Below, in pieces: positions 57,378-64,000 of a stretch of 64,000 bases of DNA. How positions within the stretch are numbered: position 1 is the first letter of the stretch; every line of letters starts with the position of its first letter. The stretch lies in assembly GCF_001884045.1 (NCBI RefSeq), contig NZ_MACF01000070.1, forward strand, positions 60,406 to 124,405, written 5' to 3'. This DNA is from Bacillus mobilis. GTDB taxonomy: Bacteria; Bacillota; Bacilli; Bacillales; Bacillaceae_G. The translations under genes and the position numbers were made by a program. A model generated the notes under the pieces. That model did no database searches. It worked only from the letters and a program-made list of their open reading frames with translations, and was not told the DNA's origin.

Positions 57378-58455
57378 ACTTCGCCACACCTTCATGTAAT
57401 TTTTCTGTATAATCTTTTACATCTTTCCAGCTATCTTTCGCTGTATGTAAATCTTCTTTTATGAAGGTAAATTCTTCAGGGCTGATTCCTTTTACGTTTT
57501 GTAGTAAATTATTATATTTTGCCCCTACTGTATACCATTGATTTGATATATTTTGCAGTGCTGTAATTGCTGCATCAATCGTTTCAGTCATATTTGTTGT
57601 TTTATTTTTTACATCTGTCAATATTGCCACTTCTGCTTGTGCTCCAGAAATTCTATCCTTTAAATTGGTGATTTCTCGTTCTGCATTGGCGATATCTTTT
57701 TTCGCAATAGCAATCATCGGTCCACCAGCAAGACATGTTATTAGCGCTACGCACAGTACGCCACCAGCAATGACCATATCATTACTCTTTTTGATTGAAT
57801 CATTATATGTATTTATTTGTTGCTCTAGAGCTGGAATACCAGCATTCGTACTTGCCAAAATCGATGTTAATTGATTTGTATCCTCTTTAAAACTATTTGT
57901 GTCTTTCGCCATTCTATCGCGAAAAGCTTTCAAATCCCCTAATAATACATCTACCTCATTTTGATTCTTTACAATATCCGCATACAATTTTTCTAAATCC
58001 GCTTTTAATTTCCCACTATCCTTTTGTTCAATCGCTATTAACATGCTATTATAATACGCTTGAAAAGTATTATTGTAATTAATAATATTTTGATCTGTTT
58101 TCATAATTTGAGGCTTCATATGATCTAACCAATACGCTGCGTTAATTTTTGCATCTCTTTGGTGCTGAACCATATTTCCTTTAAACTCACTATTAATGGA
58201 ACTTATTTTACTCAAATCAGTCTCTTGCTGATTTTGAATTAATTTTGCATATGAATCCATTGCAAATATGCTCGATGTCGTTTGCGCCATTACATCTTGG
58301 AATCCAGCTGGCCCTAACGAATAATTTTTCACACTTTCTTGCAATGTTTTTACATTTGGTTCTGCTGCAAAAGGATGTAAAGGAAATGTGTTACTCGTTG
58401 CCACCCCAGCAATCATTAACGCTAAAAGACATTTTTTATAAAATCGTTTCTGCAT
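57376..58455 (-). CDS. nheC: non-haemolytic enterotoxin component NheC
   Basis: 359 residues from ATG 58455 (SD AGGTGA). Signal peptide ending PFAAE; ClyA/HBL-type alpha-helical pore-former body: SLGPAGFQDVMAQTTSS, HQRDAKINAAYWLDHMKPQ, and a hydrophobic beta-tongue/transmembrane segment (GGVLCVALITCLAGGPMIAIA, about 230-255). NheC primes assembly of the tripartite toxin with NheB and NheA. Expressed at low level because of the hairpin before it. A shorter hydrophobic hairpin than NheB. Length matches known NheC. Confidence 0.96.
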   Translation of the reverse strand: MQKRFYKKCLLALMIAGVATSNTFPLHPFAAEPNVKTLQESVKNYSLGPAGFQDVMAQTTSSIFAMDSYAKLIQNQQETDLSKISSINSEFKGNMVQHQRDAKINAAYWLDHMKPQIMKTDQNIINYNNTFQAYYNSMLIAIEQKDSGKLKADLEKLYADIVKNQNEVDVLLGDLKAFRDRMAKDTNSFKEDTNQLTSILASTNAGIPALEQQINTYNDSIKKSNDMVIAGGVLCVALITCLAGGPMIAIAKKDIANAEREITNLKDRISGAQAEVAILTDVKNKTTNMTETIDAAITALQNISNQWYTVGAKYNNLLQNVKGISPEEFTFIKEDLHTAKDSWKDVKDYTEKLHEGVAK

Positions 58456-58488
58456 TCTTTTCACCTATTTTCTTTATAAGAGTATAAA

Positions 58489-58518
58489 AAGCTCCTGCTC
58501 ACAACTGAACAGGAGCTT
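58489..58518 (-). promoter_or_regulatory. hairpin between nheB and nheC
   Basis: Stem AAGCTCCTG / CAGGAGCTT extended past one mismatch, followed on the minus strand by TTTTTA. This inverted repeat is known in nhe operons and is held responsible for reduced nheC expression by partial termination. Confidence 0.85.
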
Positions 58519-58562
58519 CAAATCATTCATCAATACGTAACGCTCTAACGATTCGTATTTGA

Positions 58563-59771
58563 TTAAGCTTTTTTCGTATCTACTACTTTAATATCTTCAG
58601 CATAAATCTTTTCTGCATAATCTTTAATGTTTTTCCAGCTATCTTTCGCAATGTTTAAATCTTCTTTAATGAAAACAAGGTCGTTTGGACTAATTGAATC
58701 TACATTTTGAAGTAAAGAATTGTATTTTGATCCCATTGTGTACCATTGGTTTGAAATGTTTTGCAACGCTGTAATTGCAGTATCAATTGTATTTGTTAAA
58801 TACTCCGTTTGTGTTTTAATATTCGTTAACCCAGCTACTTCTAATTGAGCAGTTGTAACTTGTCCTGTTATTTTTTGAATTTCAGCTTGTGCATTATCAA
58901 GCTCTTTCTTCGCTAATACGATTCCAGCTGTACCACCGCCTACTGCTGCTGCACCACCTGCAATTAACGCGACTCCTAGCGGCGTTCCTGCACCTGTAGC
59001 AATGACTACTGCACCACCAATAATGGCAATTGGCCCTAGAGCTGTCGCAACTGATGAACCAATAATAATTGCATTATACTTACTAATCGCTTCATTATAC
59101 GTTGTAATTTGATTTTGCAGAAGCGGGATTCCTGCATCTTGACTAGCTAATATAGATGTAATTTGATTTGCATCACCCTTGAAGTTTTGCGTATCGGACG
59201 TCATTTTGTTTCGGAATTTCTTCAAGTCTTCTACTAACTGATCTACCTGCGCTTTATTTTCATTAATACTACTTGATAATCTAGTTAACCCTTTCGTAAG
59301 AGTCGCTTTATCTTTTGCGTCTACCGCAGTAACTAAAGTATCATAATAGTTTTGGAATTTCGTATTGTAATTAATAATATTTTGATTCGTTGAAATAAGC
59401 TGTGGTTTTAATACATCTAACCATTGCTTCGCATTTCCTCTAGCTGTATCCTGGTGCTGAATCACTTTCCCTTTTAAAGCCGTATCAACAGACGATACAT
59501 TACCAAAGTTAACATTACCTTGTTTAATAATTGTTAAAGCGTACAGATCCATTACTAAAGCATTTGAACCTGTTCTTTCCATTGCATCTTTTAAGCCTTC
59601 TGGTCCTAATGAGTATTCCTCATAGTCATTATAAGCTTTTGCTACCGCATGAACTGGAGCTTGTTTCACTGTACTTTCAGCTGCATACGTATGAGCTGGC
59701 ATGATGTTCCCTGCTGCAAATACTGCCATAAGTGCTGATAGAGCCATTACTTTATAAGGTTTTTTTGTCAT
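58563..59771 (-). CDS. nheB: non-haemolytic enterotoxin component NheB
   Basis: 402 residues. Signal peptide ending HTYAAE; helical bundle with EYSLGPEGLKDAMERTGS and HQDTARGNAKQWLDVLKPQ; large hydrophobic segment of about 50 residues (about 240-290) rich in Gly/Ala (SSVATALGPIAIIGGAVVIA and onwards), which inserts in the target membrane. Paralogous to NheC and related to HBL L1. ATG with SD GGAGAGAAG. Its length matches known NheB. Secreted. Confidence 0.97.
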   Translation of the reverse strand: MTKKPYKVMALSALMAVFAAGNIMPAHTYAAESTVKQAPVHAVAKAYNDYEEYSLGPEGLKDAMERTGSNALVMDLYALTIIKQGNVNFGNVSSVDTALKGKVIQHQDTARGNAKQWLDVLKPQLISTNQNIINYNTKFQNYYDTLVTAVDAKDKATLTKGLTRLSSSINENKAQVDQLVEDLKKFRNKMTSDTQNFKGDANQITSILASQDAGIPLLQNQITTYNEAISKYNAIIIGSSVATALGPIAIIGGAVVIATGAGTPLGVALIAGGAAAVGGGTAGIVLAKKELDNAQAEIQKITGQVTTAQLEVAGLTNIKTQTEYLTNTIDTAITALQNISNQWYTMGSKYNSLLQNVDSISPNDLVFIKEDLNIAKDSWKNIKDYAEKIYAEDIKVVDTKKA

Positions 59772-59802
59772 TTTTCTTCTCTCCCTATATCGTTACTTAT
59801 TT

Positions 59803-60963
59803 TTAATGTACTTCAACGTTTGTAACGTAATCTTCAAATTGATTTGTTTGCTTATTCATTTCATCACTTACTTTTTTAATTTGATTGAAATGTTTTTGAA
59901 GTAAACTACTATCTGTATATGTGCCTTCTTCAACATTCTTTTGAATTTGGATCATATTATTATTTAAAACTTTCCAATCTGTTAATAACGTTTCTAAAGT
60001 TATAATTTGACGATCGATTAGTTCTGTAAAGCTACTTACTTGATCTTCAACAAATGTAATTTGTGTCGCTTCTGCTTCAGTTTGTGATAGCTTTTGAATA
60101 AGTGGTAGTAGCTCTTTTTGCTTTTGCTGAATGCGAAGAGCCGCTTCCCTCGTTTGACTATCTGCAGCATTTACAATTTCATTACTTAAAGTACCGATAG
60201 AAACAAAATCAATTGTTTTCGTTTGTGCAGTTTGATTTGTAATTGTAAATACTTGTTTACCGATATTAATAGAACCTTTAATAATTTCTTGAGGTCTATT
60301 CAAAATAGTCGTTAGTTCAGCTTGAATTTCCCCTTGAATTCTTTTAATATCTTCTCTTAACTTCACAATATCTCCGCTTGATCCTTGTAATGTTTTGATT
60401 GCTTCATCGGCTTTAATTGATAAGTTGCTACTATCTTTATCTAATACCATTTTAAATCGATTTAACTCTAATAAATCTCGCTCCATACTCTCTTGGATGC
60501 TTTGTACTTGCAATTGTAACTTTCCATATGCACCTGTAAAATCTGTTTTTGCTTGTTCATCTTCATTTACGTTTCCTGCTAGTTCATAGAGCTTACTATA
60601 ATAGCTATTAAATCTAGTACTATATCTCATCATCTCTTGATTTAAGTCGATTAGCTTCGGATTATATTCATCAATCCACTCTCTTACATTTGCCTTCGCA
60701 AACTTTTGATGATTCGTCAAACTACTCATCGCATTCACCTTAATGTCTGGCTGTTGTAAAATAACTAATCCGTATGCTTGTATTAGCGGTGACTGTGATC
60801 CTAACATTCGAATTGAATTAGATAATGTATTTGGAGCAATTACATTTTGTGCATATACTGTTTTCACTTCTGTTTGCCCCTCCATTGCGTAAGCGCTTAC
60901 AGGAATAAAACAACTCGTAGATACTGCTGTAACCAATAACCCTGTAATTAAAGTCTTTTTCAC
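59803..60963 (-). CDS. nheA: non-haemolytic enterotoxin component NheA
   Basis: 386 residues. Signal peptide [15 protein letters not shown], then [23 protein letters not shown] and [24 protein letters not shown], and an amphipathic beta-tongue ([21 protein letters not shown]). NheA binds last to the NheB/C complex and triggers pore formation. GTG start at 60963 with SD AGGAGG seven bases away. First gene of the PlcR-activated nhe operon, with an unusually long leader of about 490 bases. Confidence 0.97.
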
Positions 60964-61457
60964 TTTAACTCCTCCTATGTATTAGCAACTATTACTATCG
61001 CATTTTATTATTCTATTTTCTTGCACATAATTTGAGATGGTTAAAATAGAGAACGTTCTCACCGCGATCCATGTATGAACCACCTCTCTCAACTTTTATT
61101 GCTACAGTACTTACTTATTGTTATAAAACATTTCATATGTGATTAGTATGAATAACATTGTATAAAATTTCTATTTTATAGCCATTTCCACATTCACACA
61201 GTGAATATATTACATGAAAATATTATTCATTTTAAACTAAATAACGTACGTAAATATGAAATTTCGTTTTGTTTTCATGTAAGTTTTGTACTGTAAGGTC
61301 ATTTAAACACAGCTATTTATCTATCGTAAAGAAGTATTTTCATTCCCTTTATTTTCAAGCTTTCATGTCCTTATTTCAAAATATAATCCGCTACACTATT
61401 TCAATTGAAATATCCATATATCACAACGAAAATTCCTACTTATCCATAGATATAAAA
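60964..61457 (-). other. long 5' leader of the nhe operon
   Basis: About 490 AT-rich bases between the PlcR-dependent promoter and nheA. It contains a cre-like palindrome (61047-61062) and an ATTCAC-ACA-GTGAAT repeat (61192-61206). I saw no credible coding frame here. Long nhe leaders are known in the B. cereus group. Confidence 0.7.
61047..61062 (-). promoter_or_regulatory. cre-like site in the nhe leader
   Basis: Minus-strand core TGAGAACGTTCTCT, one mismatch to the catabolite-responsive element pattern WTGNAANCGNWNNCW, with a perfect 12-base GAGAACGTTCTC palindrome at 61049-61060. CcpA control of nhe has been reported in B. cereus. Confidence 0.6.
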
Positions 61458-61500
61458 ATTATATCAATATACTTTTTAGTCTCATATGCAATTATGCATA
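61458..61500 (-). promoter_or_regulatory. PlcR box and -10 of the nhe promoter
   Basis: TATGCAATTATGCATA at 61485-61500 matches the PlcR consensus TATGNAN4TNCATA exactly and is fully palindromic. A -10 TATAAT lies at 61463-61458 on the minus strand, with 21 bases between, as in other PlcR-activated promoters. Confidence 0.95.
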
Positions 61501-61513
61501 GTGTATACACAAA

Positions 61514-61545
61514 AAGGATAGCTTCACTTTCATGAAGCTATCCTT
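61514..61545 (-). terminator. terminator of kimA
   Basis: 13-base perfect stem AAGGATAGCTTCA / TGAAGCTATCCTT, followed by TTTT on the minus strand; it lies between kimA and the nhe promoter and insulates the toxin operon from read-through. Confidence 0.92.
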
Positions 61546-61556
61546 AAAAAATCTTC

Positions 61557-63383
61557 TTACTTTTTCAAATGATATGGAACTGTCGTAATAACAACATTTC
61601 TTTTATAGAGTAAATACGCACGAATGAGTAAACTAGACTGGTTATGAAGAATGTTATGCCAACCTTTTTTCGGAATGAACTGTGGTATAACGACCGTAAC
61701 TCGGTAATTTGATTCACTCGCTTTATATTGCACTGTATCAATAAACTTTGTTAGCGGTTGAAGAATGCTTCTATAATGCGAATGCAATGTAACAAGTCTT
61801 ACTTCAGGTTGCCACTTCTTCCATTTCTCTTCGAATTTCTTTTCCTCTTCTCTGTCAAAAGCAACATATACAGCAATTACTTGATCTGCAGAAAGAGACT
61901 TCGCATAGTTCAATGAATTTTCTACCACATGTGTCATACCAGCCACAGGAACGACAATTACATTTCCCTTAATCGGAACTAGAGGTTCACAAGTTTTTAA
62001 ACTTAACTGATCACCAACCGCATCATAGTGCCTCTTAATTCTGTGGAATAGGAATATGATTGCAGGTAAGAAAATAAGTATCGACCAAACTTGTGCGAAT
62101 TTAGTTAAAAAGAACATACTCATTACAATAAAACTAATGACTGCTCCAATTAAATTGACCGTTAATCTCAAAGCCCATCCTTCAGGCTTTTCACGAAGCC
62201 ATTTTAATACCATACCAGTTTGAGAAAGTGTAAATGGAATAAATACCCCTACTGCATATAACGGGATTAAATGTTCTGTTTGCCCTTGGAAAGCTACAAT
62301 TAAAATAATCGAAGCAATCCCCAGTATAATAATACCGTTTGAGTAACCTAGGCGGTCTCCTCTAATCGTAAACATTCTCGGTATGAATTTGTCTTTTGCA
62401 AGGTTAACTGCTAATAGCGGAAATGCAGAATACCCTGTGTTAGCAGCAAGAATTAATATTAAAGCCGTTGTACCCTGTATGAAATAGTACATGAAATTAC
62501 GTCCAAATGTTTGTTCAGCAATTTGTGAAACAACTGTTACTTCCTTACTTGGAGAAATTCCGTAATAATAAGCTAAGAAAACAATTCCTGAAAATAAAAC
62601 AGCAAGTAATGCACCCATTGCAAGCAATGTTTTCGCTGCATTGTTTGGCGCAGGATCCTTAAAGTTTGGAATTGCATTTGAAATTGCTTCAACACCTGTT
62701 AAAGCCGAACTACCTGATGCAAATGCTCGTAACAGTAAGAACAAACTAATTCCCGCAACTGGTGTTCCAATCGGCGTGTGTAAGGCCTGCGACACGTGAC
62801 CAGTTAAAATATTATAAATCCCTACCCCAATTAATATGAATAGTGCTAAAACGAATAAATAAACTGGATATGCTAAAACGGAAGCTGATTCCGTTACACC
62901 TCTTAAATTTAATATCGTAATCAATATAACAAATATAACTGCAATAATTACTTTATGTGCATGTAAGCTCGGAAAAGCAGACGTAATCGCATCTGTACCT
63001 GCAGATACACTTACTGCAACAGTTAAAATATAATCGACTAATAAAGATCCTCCAGCTATTAACCCTGGATTCATCCCTAAATTTTCTTTTGATACAACAT
63101 ACGCTCCTCCGCCATGCGGGTAAGCGAAAATAATTTGTCGATAAGATAAAATAAGAGCAGTTAATAATACTAATACCCCAACAGCTATCGGAATGGAATA
63201 CCAATAAGCTATTGCCCCTAGACCTGTTAATGCGATTAATATTTGCTCTGGTCCGTATGCGACCGATGACAATGCGTCAGAAGATAAAATGGCTAGTGCC
63301 TTCGTTTTATTAAGCTTTTGCTCTCCTAACTCAGTTGATTTTAACGGCCTTCCAATTAAAAACCTTTTGATTGATGAAACCAC
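61557..63383 (-). CDS. kimA: high-affinity potassium importer KimA
   Basis: 608 residues. N-terminal twelve-helix APC/KUP-like domain: ALAILSSDALSSVAYGPEQIL, YPHGGGAYVVSKENLG, and a C-terminal cytosolic region (about 450-608, with VIVVPVAGMTHVVENSLNYAKSL). Matches B. subtilis KimA (YdaO), a proton-coupled K+ importer inhibited by c-di-AMP. GTG start with SD GGAGAGTGG. The c-di-AMP riboswitch in the leader supports the assignment strongly. Confidence 0.94.
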   Translation of the reverse strand: MVSSIKRFLIGRPLKSTELGEQKLNKTKALAILSSDALSSVAYGPEQILIALTGLGAIAYWYSIPIAVGVLVLLTALILSYRQIIFAYPHGGGAYVVSKENLGMNPGLIAGGSLLVDYILTVAVSVSAGTDAITSAFPSLHAHKVIIAVIFVILITILNLRGVTESASVLAYPVYLFVLALFILIGVGIYNILTGHVSQALHTPIGTPVAGISLFLLLRAFASGSSALTGVEAISNAIPNFKDPAPNNAAKTLLAMGALLAVLFSGIVFLAYYYGISPSKEVTVVSQIAEQTFGRNFMYYFIQGTTALILILAANTGYSAFPLLAVNLAKDKFIPRMFTIRGDRLGYSNGIIILGIASIILIVAFQGQTEHLIPLYAVGVFIPFTLSQTGMVLKWLREKPEGWALRLTVNLIGAVISFIVMSMFFLTKFAQVWSILIFLPAIIFLFHRIKRHYDAVGDQLSLKTCEPLVPIKGNVIVVPVAGMTHVVENSLNYAKSLSADQVIAVYVAFDREEEKKFEEKWKKWQPEVRLVTLHSHYRSILQPLTKFIDTVQYKASESNYRVTVVIPQFIPKKGWHNILHNQSSLLIRAYLLYKRNVVITTVPYHLKK

Positions 63384-63461
63384 TGCTGTCCACTCTCCAA
63401 TAATTTTGTACGAACTTTTCTGTTAGTTACAGCGGATAAACGATTTCTTCAGGAAACAAAA

Positions 63462-63500
63462 AATGTCTACAAGCCATAACGAAATAGACTTGTAGACATT
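63462..63500 (-). terminator. riboswitch-controlled terminator in the kimA leader
   Basis: 12-base stem AATGTCTACAAG / CTTGTAGACATT followed by TTTTTTG on the minus strand, immediately downstream of the c-di-AMP aptamer and before the kimA start. Confidence 0.9.
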
Positions 63501-63542
63501 ATTTTTTTTGTCGCACAAGCTCCACCTTCCTTCTCAATATAA

Positions 63543-63664
63543 CGCTTACGAGGTTAGCTGTCGGATTCGGGCCTATGAGTAGCCCTACCTTTTTCAAGGA
63601 TTCACCCCATTGGATTACGTACTAATCCATAAGAACGGGTCCCCCGTACCATGCGGTTTCAGCG
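63543..63664 (-). ncRNA. ydaO/yuaA-type c-di-AMP riboswitch
   Basis: On the minus strand the conserved blocks appear in order: CGCTGAA at the 5' end, CCGCATGGTACGGGGGACCC, TGGGGTGAATCC, GGTAGGGCTACTC, CGAATCCGACAGCTAACC, and the closing GTAAGCG. These are the defining motifs of the ydaO class. Binding of c-di-AMP should favour the terminator at 63462-63500 and switch kimA off, matching potassium homeostasis logic. Confidence 0.95.
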
Positions 63665-63813
63665 ATTTAGAAAATTGAAACTGTGGATTATAATACTCCT
63701 TTATTTTCAAAATGTAAACAAAAATTTTGAAAAAGAAAAAATTTAAATGATTGCGCATAATCCGCCGGTAAATATACATAATGAATATTAAAAAATCGAT
63801 AAAGGAGACCCAT

Positions 63814-63951
63814 ATGTCTAAAGAAAAGAAGCCTATTTTTTCCGATTCCTATTTAGATGCATTAGCAAATGAAATTAATCAATTATACGGTAAACGTGAA
63901 CAGGAAATAAATTTGACAGATAGAACGAAAAGAAATAAAGTGAAACTTTAA
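63814..63951 (+). CDS. small hypothetical protein, 45 aa
   Basis: 45 residues, MSKEKKPIFSDSYLDAL then ANEINQLYGKREQE and a basic tail TKRNKVKL. SD AAAGGAGA eight bases before the ATG. No membrane segment or Cys. Divergent from the kimA leader. I do not recognise a characterised family. The final codons overlap the start of a dispersed repeat whose hairpin serves as terminator. Confidence 0.75.
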   Translation: MSKEKKPIFSDSYLDALANEINQLYGKREQEINLTDRTKRNKVKL

Positions 63952-64000
63952 TCAGTGGGGGTTTTCTTCATCCCCCACTGATTATTAGTTGAACCAATCG
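63942..64000 (+). repeat. dispersed repeat, copy 2 (5' part, cut by window end)
   Basis: GAAACTTTAATCAGTGGGGG followed by a mirrored CCCCCACTGATTATTAG. The best-preserved of three copies; the rest runs past the window edge. Confidence 0.6.
63951..63982. terminator. repeat-derived hairpin terminator
   Basis: Perfect 11-base stem ATCAGTGGGGG / CCCCCACTGAT overlapping the stop codon of the 45-codon gene. Confidence 0.75.

Noticed and set aside
61269-61535. 88-codon plus-strand frame across the nhe promoter
   Set aside because: It runs through the PlcR box and the kimA terminator and has no credible start signal.

Overview
This window is chromosomal DNA of a low-GC Firmicute and almost certainly comes from the Bacillus cereus group (B. 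cereus / thuringiensis / anthracis and relatives). The strongest sign is a complete non-haemolytic enterotoxin operon (nheA-nheB-nheC) with a perfect PlcR box. It is supported by a kimA gene behind a c-di-AMP riboswitch, a UPF0291 protein, a deoR-deoC-nupC-pdp-cdd operon, and AT-rich DNA with strong AGGAGG-type ribosome binding sites. No rRNA, tRNA, transposase, phage gene or CRISPR array was seen. The region looks like stable chromosome with small accessory cassettes.

Layout. 1-4300: cydABCD (cytochrome bd oxidase and its ABC exporter) on the minus strand; cydD is cut by the window edge. 4.9-6.5 kb: luciferase-like oxidoreductase and a MarR regulator, each preceded by the same 22-bp palindrome. 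6.7-8.9 kb: carboxymuconolactone decarboxylase-like, tautomerase and DUF4865 genes divergent from a LysR regulator. 9.0-17.4 kb: a long minus-strand cluster with a TetR regulator, acyl-CoA ligase, MaoC hydratase, KAS III-like enzyme, and a Liv-type ABC transporter (binding protein, two ATPases, two permeases). 17.5-20 kb: a COG0523/CobW zinc-type GTPase behind a near-perfect Zur box, and a flavin amine oxidase. 20-24.2 kb: lactate dehydrogenase, AI-2E family transporter, amidase, and a 43-codon gene. 24.4-29.7 kb: GNAT, nitroreductase, DsbA/FrnE-like protein, Rrf2 regulator (shared operator with the DsbA-like gene), LysR/EamA pair, alpha/beta hydrolase.

29.7-32 kb: ycnI-ycnJ copper genes. 32.3-34.4 kb: a decayed dispersed repeat, a pseudogene copy of the 3' end of a VOC/methylmalonyl-CoA epimerase gene, a CgeB-like glycosyltransferase, then the intact VOC gene. 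34.4-42.7 kb: brnQ, azoR, an ACR3-like transporter, a DUF4153 membrane protein, topB, a methyltransferase. 43-49.7 kb: membrane protein, M24 peptidase, a beta-propeller lipoprotein paired with a CcdA-like membrane protein, a LysR/hydrolase pair, another membrane protein. 49.9-51.1 kb: UPF0291, CcdC-like and DUF2871 proteins. 51.2-56.2 kb: deoxyribonucleoside catabolic operon. 56.6-64 kb: LysE exporter, nhe operon, riboswitch-kimA, and a 45-codon gene ending in a hairpin that belongs to a dispersed repeat.

Most operons are single transcription units closed by clear intrinsic terminators. The less expected material is regulatory and structural: paired operators for MarR and Rrf2 regulators, a Zur box that also fixes a start codon, three copies of a roughly 110-bp dispersed repeat, a VOC gene remnant flanking a glycosyltransferase, and an acyl-activating cluster tied to an amino-acid-type ABC importer whose KAS III-like enzyme lacks the usual catalytic Asn. 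All family assignments come from reading motifs by eye; no database search was run.
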